A stretch of 64,000 nt of DNA from Clostridia bacterium (GCA_017463105.1 JAFTPU010000001.1:100600-164599); one strand, 5' to 3'. Shown: positions 1-9,673, numbered from the stretch's first letter. The notes: generated by a model not told the origin, from the letters alone. Program-made: numbers and translations.

Positions 1-134
1 ACGTTTCGGGCGAAGTGAATTACCCCGTGCAAATGGCGGCGGTAACCCTCGTTTCGACGCCGCTCTTCCTCGTGTTCATTTTCCTGAGAAAATATATCAT
101 GAAGGGCGTTTCGAGAAGCGGTATCAAGGGCTGA
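1..134 (+). CDS. Carbohydrate ABC transporter permease, C-terminal end (partial)
   Basis: Only the last 43 residues are present; the gene enters from the left edge in the frame starting at base 3 and stops with TGA at 132-134. The visible part has a hydrophobic segment (about VTLVSTPLFLVFIFL) followed by RKYIMKGVSRSGIKG. That basic, glycine-ending tail is typical of MalG/UgpE-type inner-membrane permeases of family 1 sugar importers. The solute-binding lipoprotein follows 50 bases later on the same strand, so the two almost certainly belong to one transporter operon. The substrate cannot be read from this fragment. Confidence 0.8.
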   Translation, partial: VSGEVNYPVQMAAVTLVSTPLFLVFIFLRKYIMKGVSRSGIKG

Positions 135-184
135 TCCCCTTTCATCGTCAATAATAAAAATTATTATAAAAGAAGGATAAAACA

Positions 185-1633
185 ATGCAAAAAACAGGAA
201 AGTTCAAAAGAATCATGTGCGCAATCGTCGCTACGCTTTCGCTCGGCACCGCATTCGGCTCGATGACGGCTTGCGGCGGCGGAGGCAAGCAAACCTTTAC
301 CGATCTCGTGATCCCCGAAGGCGGTTACGACGGAAGCGCGGTCACCGTAACGTTCTATCACACGATGGGTCAATCGCTGACGGACGTATTGAATAAGTAT
401 ATCCCCGAGTTTAACAAGCTCTATCCGAACATTACGATCGACCACAAACAGGTGGGCGGCTACGACGACGTACGCGACCAGATCAGTAAAGAACTGACCG
501 CCGGCAATCAGCCGAATATGTCGTACTGCTATCCCGACCACGTCGCGCTTTACAACATTGCGGGTGCGGTTTGTACCCTCGACGATTTGATCGCAAGCGA
601 CGTCACCGTAACGAGGGCGGACTCGACGACGGAGGTTCTCGGTCTTACCGACGAACAGATCGCGGACTTCATCCCCGGCTATTACAACGAGGGTAAAGCG
701 TTCGGCGACAACAAGATGTACACGCTTCCCCTTTATAAATCGACGGAGGTTCTGTATTACGACAAAACGTTCTTTACGGCGAACAACCTCGAAGTTCCCG
801 AAACGTGGGACGAAATGGAGGCGCTTTGCGCGCAGATCAAGACGATCGACCCGACCTGTATCCCTCTCGGGTACGACTCGGAAGCAAACTGGTTCATCAC
901 CATGTGCGAACAACTCGGTTCGTCTTATACTTCCGCAACGGGCGATCATTTCCTGTTCGATAACGAAACGAACCGCAATTTCGTGGCGGAATACAGAGAA
1001 TGGTATCAGAAAGGCTACGTGACGACGCAAGAGATCCTCGGCTCGTACACGTCCAGCTTGTTCACCGCGCAAACGGGTACGAGAAGTTATATGTCGATCG
1101 GCTCGTCCGCAGGTGCGACGAAGCAATGCCCTACCCCCAACGACAAGGGCGAATATCCCTTCGAAGTGGGTATCTCCACCATTCCTCAGGTAAACCCCGA
1201 AGCACCGAAGGTAATTTCGCAGGGACCTTCCCTTTGTATCTTCAAAAAGGACAATCCGCAGGAAGTGATCGCTTCGTGGCTGTTCACGAAATATCTCACG
1301 ACCACGGTCGAATTCCAAGCCGACCTCTCTATGGCGTCCGGTTACGTGCCCGTATTGCAGTCCGTTGTGGACGATACGTATTATAAAGCGTTCTTGAACA
1401 AGGCGAACGGCACGAGCTTCATCGCGGCGCTTTCCGCACAGACCTGTATGGATCAAGTGGAAGCGTACTACGTGTCCCCCGCATTCAAGGGCTCGTCCGT
1501 TGCACGTGACGAGGTAGGCGCGCTGATGCAGCGTTGCTTCGTGGAAAGCCCCGAGCTTACGGGCGACGCGGCGGCGACTCTTATCAAAAACGCATTCAAA
1601 GACGCCGTGGAAGAATGTGAATATCAGGCATAA
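185..1633 (+). CDS. Sugar ABC transporter substrate-binding lipoprotein
   Basis: 482 residues. The N-terminus is a lipoprotein signal: basic start, hydrophobic core, lipobox SMTAC with Cys30 as the likely acylated residue, then a Gly-rich linker. The mature part (YHTMGQSLTDVLNKYIPEFN, later YKSTEVLYYDKTFF and PETWDEMEALCAQIK) has the look of family 1 extracellular solute-binding proteins that deliver oligosaccharides to MalFG-type permeases. A good SD (GAAGGA) precedes the ATG. It lies directly downstream of the permease end and 21 bases before the nuclease-like lipoprotein, so co-transcription with both is likely. No ATPase gene is in view; such systems often share an MsmK-type ATPase. The ligand is unknown. 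Confidence 0.9.
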   Translation: MQKTGKFKRIMCAIVATLSLGTAFGSMTACGGGGKQTFTDLVIPEGGYDGSAVTVTFYHTMGQSLTDVLNKYIPEFNKLYPNITIDHKQVGGYDDVRDQISKELTAGNQPNMSYCYPDHVALYNIAGAVCTLDDLIASDVTVTRADSTTEVLGLTDEQIADFIPGYYNEGKAFGDNKMYTLPLYKSTEVLYYDKTFFTANNLEVPETWDEMEALCAQIKTIDPTCIPLGYDSEANWFITMCEQLGSSYTSATGDHFLFDNETNRNFVAEYREWYQKGYVTTQEILGSYTSSLFTAQTGTRSYMSIGSSAGATKQCPTPNDKGEYPFEVGISTIPQVNPEAPKVISQGPSLCIFKKDNPQEVIASWLFTKYLTTTVEFQADLSMASGYVPVLQSVVDDTYYKAFLNKANGTSFIAALSAQTCMDQVEAYYVSPAFKGSSVARDEVGALMQRCFVESPELTGDAAATLIKNAFKDAVEECEYQA

Positions 1634-1654
1634 TTTATTGCAAGGAGATACGGA

Positions 1655-3004
1655 ATGAAAAAACGTATAGTATCACTGCTTTTGACCGTGCTTGCGGCGT
1701 TCGGATTGCTGGCGGGCTGTAACGACGATTCGTCCTCCTCCCCTTCCATAGAGGAAGTGGATTACGCGGCGTCCGTCACGCTGGATATGAGCTCCGAAAC
1801 GCTGAAGCAGGAAGCGACGGTCAAGCTGTATATCGACGGCGACACGACGCATTTCAACGTGCCCGCTTCCATCTCGGACAACGGCGTGCTGAAGGCGAGA
1901 TATATCGCTATCAACACTCCCGAATCCACGGGTAAGATCGAAGAATGGGGCAAAAAAGCGTCTAACTTTACGAAAAGCAAATTAAAATCCGCAACGTCTA
2001 TCATTTTGGAAACGGACGGCACGGTATGGGACCGCGATTCGACGGGCGACAGACACCTCGTTTGGGTTTGGTACAAGCCCGAAGGGTCGGCAACCTATCG
2101 GAATCTGAACATCGAAATTTTGCAAAACGGTCTTGCGATTGCCTCCAATTCGGAGGGCAACCGTTACGGCGAGGTATGCGGTAAAGCGATCTCGCAAGCG
2201 ACGGCGTTGAAGCTGAACGTGCACTCTACCGAAAAAGACCCCGATTTCTATTACGGCGACGCACAACCCGTCGATTTGAAGGAATTGCGGCTGAACCTCG
2301 AAGCGTACAACGGGACGAAAGTTTCGTTTGAGGGCGTCGTGACCTATCTCAACAACAACGGCGCGTACGTGGAAAACTACGACGAGGAAACGGATATTTG
2401 GTACGGTATGTACGTATATTACGGCTTCTCGCTGAACGCTTTCGGGCAAGAGGTCCTCTTCCCCGGGCATAAGGTCCGCGTGGTGGGCACGGTATCCTAT
2501 TACGAGGCGGGCGATTCGTATCAGGTTTCGGGCGTGGATTATAACGTTCGCAACCCCGACGATCCCAACAGCATGAAAGATCTCGGCGAGGAAGGCGTTG
2601 CTTACTCCCCCGTTTCTTTGGAAACGACGATAGAGAAGTTTAACGGCACGGTCGAAATCGAGCTTCAGGACGAAGACGCTTCCACAACGTATGCTTATGC
2701 AGAGCTTGCCATGCAGAGCTCGATCTCTATGAAAGGACTTCGCGTGGTGGATACGTATACCACGAACAACGGCGGGGATTCGGACGGCGCGATCACGCTT
2801 ACCTGCGAGGACGGCGACGGCAACGAGATCACCGTGCGTACGATCGTTCTGAAGGACGAAAACGGTAAGATCGTCACGGCGGATAAGTTTATGAACAAAA
2901 CCATCGACGTGAAAGGCGTCATCGACTATTTCAAGTCGGAAAATTCCGCTACGGGTAGTTATCAGATCAAAGTGTTTAATATGGAGAACATTACAATTCG
3001 TTAA
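1655..3004 (+). CDS. Staphylococcal-nuclease-like lipoprotein with C-terminal OB-fold region
   Basis: 449 residues. The lipobox LLAGC puts the acylated Cys at position 22, so the protein should sit on the outer face of the membrane. Residues about 53-195 resemble the SNase (thermonuclease) domain. The Ca2+-site acidic pair is D61/D63 in DGDTTHF, and the catalytic positions appear kept as R82 and E90 in ARYIAINTPES and R133 in GDRHLVWVW. After it, residues about 210-290 (VSFEGVVTYLNNNGAYVEN, then GHKVRVVGTVSYYEAGDSY) look like an OB-fold. A further beta-rich region may be a second OB-fold. SNase plus OB combinations are known in secreted nucleases such as YhcR. Location between a sugar importer and a giant Ig/OB lipoprotein suggests extracellular nucleic-acid or nucleotide scavenging; that is inference. 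Confidence 0.8.
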   Translation: MKKRIVSLLLTVLAAFGLLAGCNDDSSSSPSIEEVDYAASVTLDMSSETLKQEATVKLYIDGDTTHFNVPASISDNGVLKARYIAINTPESTGKIEEWGKKASNFTKSKLKSATSIILETDGTVWDRDSTGDRHLVWVWYKPEGSATYRNLNIEILQNGLAIASNSEGNRYGEVCGKAISQATALKLNVHSTEKDPDFYYGDAQPVDLKELRLNLEAYNGTKVSFEGVVTYLNNNGAYVENYDEETDIWYGMYVYYGFSLNAFGQEVLFPGHKVRVVGTVSYYEAGDSYQVSGVDYNVRNPDDPNSMKDLGEEGVAYSPVSLETTIEKFNGTVEIELQDEDASTTYAYAELAMQSSISMKGLRVVDTYTTNNGGDSDGAITLTCEDGDGNEITVRTIVLKDENGKIVTADKFMNKTIDVKGVIDYFKSENSATGSYQIKVFNMENITIR

Positions 3005-3048
3005 GAATTGAATGTAAATAAAAAAAATTTATAAGGAAGGAGAAACAA

Positions 3049-6000
3049 ATGAAGAACAAAAAATTCCTCGGATTTCTTGCGGCTATAGCTTGTCTCGGCT
3101 GTCTTGCCGGCTGTAAAGACGACTCGTCGAACCTCGACGCTGCCAAATCGTACCTTGACGGTATTTATAAGCCGAAAGCAACCGTTACCGCGGCGGACGC
3201 CGCGCTTGACCCTCAAGTGATCATCGACGGCGAAACGTATACGATCACTTGGTCGGTAAACGTCGAAAGCGGCGTTAAAATCGTCGTAAACGACGACGGC
3301 ACCGTTACCCTCGACATCGACGAGAACGCGGCGGCTGACGTAAATTACGTACTTACCGCAACGATCAAGGACGCAGACGGCAACACCATTCAGACGAGCT
3401 ACGACCGTACCGTACCCAAGTTCAAAGAACTTACGTGGTCGGAATTTATGGCAAAGAACGACCAAGAGGCAGTCGTTGTCAAGGGCGTTATTTCGGCGAT
3501 CATAAACACCGAATCGAACCGTGAGATTTATATGGAGGACAGCGACGGCGGTTATTATATCTACGGTCTCGAAGCGGCGCAACTCGAGGGACTTCAAGTG
3601 GGTATGGAAATCCGTGCAAGAGGCTTGCGCAAGACGTATTACGGCGTAGCGGAAGTCGTAGACGCGGGTATCGAAATACTGAACGCTACCCCCGTAGCGG
3701 TAACGCCTACCGATATCACCACGATCTTCTCCGAAGCGGCAAGCACGCAAGCGGAGACCCTCACGGCATTGCAGTCCCGTCTCGTTACGATCAAAGGCGT
3801 AACGATCGTCGGTCAGGACGCTTCCAACTCGTCCTATTACAACTTCAAGCTCGGAGACAAGCAGAGTTACGTTCGTATCTCCTCTTCGGCTTGCATACTG
3901 TCGAGCGACGATCAGAAGACGTTCAAGGATACCGTTGCGGCAAGCAAGGGCTATTCGGCAGACGTTACGGGTATCGTTTCGATCTATAACAACAAAGTAT
4001 ACCTTATCCCCGTTTCCAAAGACGCATATTCGAATATTACGAAAGTAGAGCGCACGGACGCGGAAAAGGTAGCGTTTGAAAAAGAGTTTGTTTCCCTTCC
4101 TTCCTACGGTGCCGAGATCATGGCTGACCTTACTCTGCCTACCTGCGGCGTCGTATACGACGACGTGACCGTTTCGTGGACTTCGAGCGACACGTCGCTC
4201 GCAAACGTAGTCGTTGACAAGGACGGCAACGCTACGCTCGTCGTTACCCTTCCCAAGGACGAAGCGAAAAAAGTTACGCTGACGGCGACGATCACCAGCG
4301 GCGAAGCAACCGACACGCTTGAATTTAAAGATCTCGTTGTGGCGAAAGAATCGATCAATATTCCCGAAGCGATCACGGCGGCTCCTACGGCAGATACCGA
4401 TTACGGCTTCTATCTGTATCAAGGCAATCTGAACAAAAAGCTGTATCTTACGGGCGAAATGGACGGCAACTACTTGGAGGCCACGCCCAATCCCGACCTT
4501 GCGGCGACCGTACGTATCGAGCCTATCGAAAACACGGATACTTTCTATCTCCGTCTGAAAGACAGCTCGTATATTTCCATCAACGCAACGGTAAACGAAA
4601 GCACCGGTAAGACCAGCTATTCCGTCAGTCTTGACAGAAAAGCGGCGACCGCTTACAAGTGGAGCGAAGAATACGGCACGATCGTTACAGCGGACGGCGC
4701 GGCTTATCTTGGCACGTTCAGCTCCTTCGAGACGATTTCCGCAAGTGAGCTCAGTTATATTTCGACCTCTTTCCCCGCACAGCTTTGCACGTTTATCGAT
4801 AAGACGACGGCTACCGACGAAGTGAAAGCGGCGAAAGAGTTGAAAGACCTTGCGATCGATATCGAAACCTATTACAGCGAACCGACGACCGTTACCCTTC
4901 CTACGACGGCGCAGTATTTCGACAACGTAACCATTAGTTGGGCGTCCGATAACGCGACCGTTGCGGCGATCGACGGCGATCAGCTCACGATCACGCCCGC
5001 AAAAACCGCTACGACCGTTACGCTTACCGTAACCGTAGCAAGCGGCGAAAAGAAAGAGACGAAGACCGTTACGATCAACGTTGACGAATTGACTCAGCTT
5101 ATTACGGTCGGCGCGCCTTCTGCGGCAGAATACGACGTACTGTATATGGATCAGCTCGGTACGGGTCAGAGACTTTATCTCGCGGGCGGCGAAAGCAGTG
5201 GATTCCTTAACACCACTACCAACGCAAACGAAGCGGTGACGGTAGGTCTTGAAGCCGTAGCGGAGAAAGAGGATACGTATTATCTCTATTATCTTGACGG
5301 CGAAGCCAAGAAATACGTTGAAATTTATAAAAACAGCGATAGCAAAATAAGAGTAAGATATTCCGATACGGCTGTTACGGAATATACCTACAGCGAAAAA
5401 TACGCTACTCTTGTTTCTACTTTCGAAAGCAATGAATACTACTTGGGTACGTATGACACCTTCACCACCGTCGGCGCGTCTAAGACTTCTTTTTTGGACA
5501 CCAGCCCCACCAACTACGTAACGAAGCTCGGCGATATCGTTAAGTATTCCGAAATCACGGACGACACCAAGATCGCGGCGGAAAAAGAAGCTCTTGCTAC
5601 TCTTTTCGATTCCACGATCAGCGAAGCAAAGACCTACACGCTTCCCGCCGTTGGTTCGGATTATTCGGAAGTAGCGATCACGTGGGAAGTTGTCGGCGGT
5701 AGCGACATCGCGCAGATCGACGACGGCGTTCTTTCGATCGCCGTGCCCAACTTCACCACCACCGTCAGCGTAAAAGCTACGTTCACGATCGGCGAAACGA
5801 CGGATAGCAAAACGTTCGAAATCGAAGCCCTTAAAAACTACACGCAGGCTGAGATCGTAGATATGGCTTACGAATTGGAAAACGATGCAACGTTACCTAC
5901 GAATTTTACCCTTACGGGTACAATCATTTCGGTTGATTACGCTTACAGCACCACCAATAAAAATCTTACCGTTACGATGGTTGTCGACGGCAAAGAAGAT

Positions 6001-6861
6001 AAGCCTATTCAATGTTACAAATTGGTTGGCGACGGGGCAGAAACCGACAGTGCTTCTTTGATCGGCGTCGGCGACAGCATTACCGTAACGGGTATCTTGA
6101 AGAACTTTAAGGGCACAATCGAGTTTGATCAAGGCTGTACGTTGGATTCCTACAACTTAGACGCAACCGTTTCGGAGGCGGCTAAGGTTGCTACGGAAAA
6201 ATACGAGCTTGCATTTGCTGAAACCGAATTTACCAATACGGCAAGCGTAACGCTCCCCGCGGCAGGTACGACGTATACGGACGTTGCAATCACTTGGACG
6301 ACCGAAAGCGCAGCTGCAAGCATTGCCGACGGCGTACTTACTGTGGCACAGGTCTCCGAAACCACCACCGTTACCGTAACGGCGAGCCTTACGTTGGGCG
6401 AAACGACCTATACGAAAGACCTTACCATCACAGTAACCTACGTTTCCGCTGACTCTATCGTTAAAAAGTATACGTTCAGCGATTATACGGCGGGTACGCA
6501 GTATGCGGAAGATGAAGCACACGTACTTGACGACTATACGACCGTAACGACAACCCAAGCTCATTTTACGACGGAACTTCGCCTTTATTCCAGTTCTTCG
6601 CACGATGCTTTCGCTATTATTTCTTGTACAAACGTAATCGATTCCATCACTTTGAATTGCGGGAATAAAGCCGACACTCTTAACGTATATGGCTCGACGG
6701 ACGGCACAACATGGACGCTTATCGAAGGCGTTTCGGTAACCTCTTCCTACGCCGACTATACCGTTAATATTACCAACTCTACTTATAAATATTTGAAACT
6801 TGACGTTGCAGGTACTCAGCAAGTCAGAGTCGCTTATATGACCATTACGATGACAAAATAA
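3049..6861 (+). CDS. Giant multidomain surface lipoprotein (Ig-like and OB-fold repeats)
   Basis: 1270 residues with a lipobox (CLAGC, Cys22) and no other membrane segment, so it is probably tethered to the outer leaflet. By eye the order is: an Ig-like module (about 28-125), OB-fold-like stretches (about 126-320), and an atypical bacterial Ig module (about 335-435). Two copies of a roughly 130-residue beta-rich domain follow, each containing the pattern YxYSExYxTxV, with Ig modules between and after them. Next are a third OB-like stretch (about 930-1025), another Ig module and a discoidin-like C-terminus (about 1130-1270). Ig modules share TLP...Y..V.ITW and end in TVTVTxxxGxxxxxKxxx. Good SD (AAGGAGA). 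It is the last gene of the transporter operon. Binding or scaffold function is likely, catalysis is not evident. Confidence 0.75.
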   Translation: MKNKKFLGFLAAIACLGCLAGCKDDSSNLDAAKSYLDGIYKPKATVTAADAALDPQVIIDGETYTITWSVNVESGVKIVVNDDGTVTLDIDENAAADVNYVLTATIKDADGNTIQTSYDRTVPKFKELTWSEFMAKNDQEAVVVKGVISAIINTESNREIYMEDSDGGYYIYGLEAAQLEGLQVGMEIRARGLRKTYYGVAEVVDAGIEILNATPVAVTPTDITTIFSEAASTQAETLTALQSRLVTIKGVTIVGQDASNSSYYNFKLGDKQSYVRISSSACILSSDDQKTFKDTVAASKGYSADVTGIVSIYNNKVYLIPVSKDAYSNITKVERTDAEKVAFEKEFVSLPSYGAEIMADLTLPTCGVVYDDVTVSWTSSDTSLANVVVDKDGNATLVVTLPKDEAKKVTLTATITSGEATDTLEFKDLVVAKESINIPEAITAAPTADTDYGFYLYQGNLNKKLYLTGEMDGNYLEATPNPDLAATVRIEPIENTDTFYLRLKDSSYISINATVNESTGKTSYSVSLDRKAATAYKWSEEYGTIVTADGAAYLGTFSSFETISASELSYISTSFPAQLCTFIDKTTATDEVKAAKELKDLAIDIETYYSEPTTVTLPTTAQYFDNVTISWASDNATVAAIDGDQLTITPAKTATTVTLTVTVASGEKKETKTVTINVDELTQLITVGAPSAAEYDVLYMDQLGTGQRLYLAGGESSGFLNTTTNANEAVTVGLEAVAEKEDTYYLYYLDGEAKKYVEIYKNSDSKIRVRYSDTAVTEYTYSEKYATLVSTFESNEYYLGTYDTFTTVGASKTSFLDTSPTNYVTKLGDIVKYSEITDDTKIAAEKEALATLFDSTISEAKTYTLPAVGSDYSEVAITWEVVGGSDIAQIDDGVLSIAVPNFTTTVSVKATFTIGETTDSKTFEIEALKNYTQAEIVDMAYELENDATLPTNFTLTGTIISVDYAYSTTNKNLTVTMVVDGKEDKPIQCYKLVGDGAETDSASLIGVGDSITVTGILKNFKGTIEFDQGCTLDSYNLDATVSEAAKVATEKYELAFAETEFTNTASVTLPAAGTTYTDVAITWTTESAAASIADGVLTVAQVSETTTVTVTASLTLGETTYTKDLTITVTYVSADSIVKKYTFSDYTAGTQYAEDEAHVLDDYTTVTTTQAHFTTELRLYSSSSHDAFAIISCTNVIDSITLNCGNKADTLNVYGSTDGTTWTLIEGVSVTSSYADYTVNITNSTYKYLKLDVAGTQQVRVAYMTITMTK

Positions 6862-6877
6862 GCATAGCACAAACGCG

Positions 6878-6908
6878 GAGCGCTCCCCTCGCGGGAGTGC
6901 TCTTTTTT
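6878..6908 (+). terminator. Intrinsic terminator after the lipoprotein operon
   Basis: GAGCGCTCCC pairs with GGGAGTGCTC (one G-U) around a 5-base loop and is followed by six T. It ends the leftmost plus-strand operon. Confidence 0.9.
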
Positions 6909-6932
6909 GCTTTAAATTCGTTTGTATAAACA

Positions 6933-6964
6933 AAACCGAGTACTCCGTCGGAAATACTCGGTTT
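6933..6964 (-). terminator. Intrinsic terminator after surE
   Basis: A perfect 10-bp stem AAACCGAGTA/TACTCGGTTT. Read on the minus strand it follows surE and runs into TTTTGTTT. It lies back to back with the plus-strand terminator, separating the convergent operons. Confidence 0.8.
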
Positions 6965-6997
6965 GTGCGTTTTTTGCCCGTTTTAAGGCTTCGTTTT

Positions 6998-7723
6998 TTA
7001 TTTCGTGCGGTATTTTTCAAAGACGCCCATATGCGTGCGCGTGGCAAGTAGCGGCGTTATCGAAATATACCCCGCGTGCAACGCCACCGCGTCGCGGTCA
7101 AGGTCGTCGGGACAAATATCCGCGATCGGCTCGCCCTCCTGCACGTACAGGTTTTCGCTCCCCTCCACTTTTACAAATTCGTCGGAATAGTATTGCGAGC
7201 CTTGACAGGTCACTCGGATCCCCTTCGATTCGTTGGGGATATTCACGTTATAAAGCGGATTCTGCGCGAGGAGGTCGTGCTTTACGATATAGTCGTACAC
7301 CTCGTCGAGATATTTGCTTGCGGCTTCCTGCCCGTCGGGGAAGGCGGAAAAGGCGATCGCGTTCAGCCCGAACCGCACGGCTTCGAAGATCGCGCCGCAC
7401 GTGCCCGAATACACGATATCCGCGCCCACGTTCGCGCCCCGATTGATACCCGAAAGCACGAGATCGTATTTTTCCTTTAAGCCGATCACGCCGAATCGTA
7501 TACAATCGGCGGGCGTGGAATCGACGGAATACGCGCGCACCCCGTCGAGGAAGGGAACCTCTTTGATCTCGATCTTTTTTACAAGCTCGATCGCGTGGCT
7601 TTTACCGCTCTGTTCGCATTTGGGAGCGACGACCGTCACGTCGCCCAATTTCTTCGCCCATTGCGCAAGCAAGCGAATACCGAGGGTGTTTACGCCGTCG
7701 TCGTTGGTTATCAGAATTTTCAT
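6998..7723 (-). CDS. surE: 5'/3'-nucleotidase SurE
   Basis: 241 residues from the ATG at 7723. An in-frame GTG lies nine bases upstream, but the SD GAGGGG sits 8 bases before the ATG, and MKILITNDDG is the family's standard start. SurE dephosphorylates nucleoside 5'/3'-monophosphates with a divalent metal. The N-terminal NDDG motif supplies metal ligands, and SGINRGANVGADIVYSGT is the conserved loop. Length is typical. Its ATG overlaps the stop of the upstream DHH phosphoesterase (TGATG), so it is translationally coupled. The three-gene operon therefore combines two oligonucleotide/pAp-type phosphoesterases with a nucleotidase, consistent with a nanoRNA and nucleotide clean-up role. Confidence 0.95.
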   Translation of the reverse strand: MKILITNDDGVNTLGIRLLAQWAKKLGDVTVVAPKCEQSGKSHAIELVKKIEIKEVPFLDGVRAYSVDSTPADCIRFGVIGLKEKYDLVLSGINRGANVGADIVYSGTCGAIFEAVRFGLNAIAFSAFPDGQEAASKYLDEVYDYIVKHDLLAQNPLYNVNIPNESKGIRVTCQGSQYYSDEFVKVEGSENLYVQEGEPIADICPDDLDRDAVALHAGYISITPLLATRTHMGVFEKYRTK

Positions 7724-8700
7724 CACAGCCACCCCTCGTTCTTTTCTTTATAATCCTTTAAGAGTGCGTCGGCGTCTTTGAGCAAAGCTTTTATCTCGGC
7801 TTTGGAATACACCGTTGCGCCGCTTGCGCAAGCATGACCGCCGCCGCGATAGCGTTCGGCGAGTTCGCTTACGGTGACGAAGCGGGAACGCAAGCGCACG
7901 CGGATCGTGCCGTCGTCGTGTTCGATAAAGGCGATCCAAATAAGTGCGTTTTTGATAGAATCCATATACGACACGGACGCGCTTGCCTCCTCGTTGGTGA
8001 GGTGGAATTTCTTTTTCATTTTCTTCGTCACGAACAGCGAAGCGACGCCGTTTTCGGTAATACGTATATTTTTGAGTACGTACGCTTCGAATTTGAAGGT
8101 ATGAAATTCTTTCATGTACAAATGCGCATATATTTTATCGGCGTCAATGCCCTGATCGAGCATGAGTCCCGCAAGGCGCATGGTCTCGCCCGAGACTTCG
8201 CGGAAACGGAAGCGCCCCGAATCGGTGACCATGCCCGTATAAATATAGGTCGCCGCCTCTTTATCAATCTTCAGTTCGTCCTTGAACGCGCTATAAAACG
8301 CCGCGATCATCTCACAGCACGAGGAGCGTTCCTCCTCCACCCATTCGCAAACGCCGTACGACTGCACGGGGATATGGTGATCGATCTTGACGAGCTCCTT
8401 ACAAAGGGCGTATTTTTTATTGGAAATACGGTCCTGCGTGGCGGTATCGAGCACGAGACCGAGCGCGTCGGCATATTCCTCGTCGGGCAAAATCTCGTCC
8501 TCCTTGCCGAGAAACGCCACGTAATCGGCGAAATCGGCGTTTTGGAGGTATATTTCTTTATCGGGATAGGTGAGCTTCAAGATCCTCGCCAAGCCCTTGG
8601 TCGAGCCGACCGCGTCGCCGTCGGGGCGGAAGTGACGGAAGATGAATATTTTTTTATATTCTTTGATCTTATCGAGAATTTTTCGCATATTTTCGTTCAT
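7723..8700 (-). CDS. DHH-family phosphoesterase (NrnA-like), copy 1
   Basis: 325 residues. The DHH superfamily motifs are intact: RPDGDAVGS near the N-terminus, D in LVLDTATQDR, KIDHH, and the C-terminal DHHA1 signature RYRGGGHACASGA. NrnA-type enzymes degrade short oligoribonucleotides (nanoRNA) from the 5' end and often dephosphorylate pAp, using Mn2+ in the cytoplasm. The ATG overlaps the stop of the upstream paralogue by four bases (ATGA), and the gene ends in the surE start, so the operon is tightly coupled. It is clearly diverged from its neighbour copy, which suggests split substrate preference. Whether pAp, nanoRNA or c-di-nucleotide breakdown products are hydrolysed cannot be told from sequence. 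Confidence 0.88.
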   Translation of the reverse strand: MNENMRKILDKIKEYKKIFIFRHFRPDGDAVGSTKGLARILKLTYPDKEIYLQNADFADYVAFLGKEDEILPDEEYADALGLVLDTATQDRISNKKYALCKELVKIDHHIPVQSYGVCEWVEEERSSCCEMIAAFYSAFKDELKIDKEAATYIYTGMVTDSGRFRFREVSGETMRLAGLMLDQGIDADKIYAHLYMKEFHTFKFEAYVLKNIRITENGVASLFVTKKMKKKFHLTNEEASASVSYMDSIKNALIWIAFIEHDDGTIRVRLRSRFVTVSELAERYRGGGHACASGATVYSKAEIKALLKDADALLKDYKEKNEGWL

Positions 8701-9641
8701 TGGGATTCCTCCTTATTATAGGCGTTGAGATCGTCCAAAAGCGCCATGGCTTCGTTGCGGTCTTTTACCGCCGCGCCGCTTGCTTTGGCGTGACCGCCGC
8801 CGCCGTATTTGGTCGCGACGGGGTTGATATTATATTTCGAAGATCTTATTTCGACGAGCACGTTTTCTTCCGTTTCGGTGAAATTGACCCAAATATCGAC
8901 GCCGCGGAGGTCCGCCATCGTGCCGACCATGCCGCGGGAGATCGTGAAAGTGTCCACGCCGTAAGAAGGAAGTTCCTCTTTGGTCGTGTAAATATACGCC
9001 ACGCGGTAGTCGGTGAATTGAATTTTCAATGTAAACTGTGCGCGAAGTCGGACGAAAAAGAAATCGTCCTCGTAAAGCTTGGTATATACGGCGTTGAGAT
9101 CGACGCCCGCCTTCATGAGCGCGGAGGCGAGGCGGAAGGTATCCGCCGTCGTGGAATCGTAGCGGAAGCGCCCCGAATCGGTGACCATGCCCGTATACAA
9201 GGCGGTGGCGGACGCGGGGGTAAGCTTTAAGCCGCCCTCGAGGGCAAGCTCGGTGATCTGACCGCAACAGCTCTCGAACGCGGTTTCCACGACCTCGACG
9301 TCCGTGATCTTTTCGCAGTAGATATGGTGATCGATCCGCGCGGTTTTTGCGGCGAGCTTATAGCGTTCGTCGCTGATAAGCGAGCTTGCGCCGCAATCGA
9401 GGACGATCGCAAGCGCGCCCTGATACGTTTCGTCGGCGATCTCGTCCATCGTGGAGCCGTCCATAAGCGCATAGCGTTTTGCGTCGTCGCCCACGGCGTA
9501 GACTTCCTTTTCGGGGAAGTTGTCTTTGATGATATTTTTCAGCCCGATCTGACTGCCCAGCGCGTCGCCGTCGGGACTTTTGTGGCGATGGATAACGATT
9601 CGGTCAAACCGTTTGATTTCTTGTAAAATTTGCTCGAACAT
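8697..9641 (-). CDS. DHH-family phosphoesterase (NrnA-like), copy 2
   Basis: 314 residues from MFEQILQEI; a longer reading frame exists, but the SD GGGAG lies just before this ATG. Motifs are HRHKSPDGDALGS, D in VLDCGAS, RIDHH, TDSGRFRYDS and GGGGHAKASGA, all the metal and substrate signatures of the DHH/DHHA1 fold. It is the first gene of the nrnA-nrnA-surE operon and reads from a consensus promoter about 33 bases upstream. Activity should resemble that of its paralogue: Mn2+-dependent removal of 5' mononucleotides from very short RNA, or pAp phosphatase. Both copies keep all catalytic motifs, so neither looks like a decaying duplicate. Confidence 0.88.
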   Translation of the reverse strand: MFEQILQEIKRFDRIVIHRHKSPDGDALGSQIGLKNIIKDNFPEKEVYAVGDDAKRYALMDGSTMDEIADETYQGALAIVLDCGASSLISDERYKLAAKTARIDHHIYCEKITDVEVVETAFESCCGQITELALEGGLKLTPASATALYTGMVTDSGRFRYDSTTADTFRLASALMKAGVDLNAVYTKLYEDDFFFVRLRAQFTLKIQFTDYRVAYIYTTKEELPSYGVDTFTISRGMVGTMADLRGVDIWVNFTETEENVLVEIRSSKYNINPVATKYGGGGHAKASGAAVKDRNEAMALLDDLNAYNKEESQ

Positions 9642-9673
9642 TTTCTGCTTTTCTCCCTTTTTCAAACAATGTA

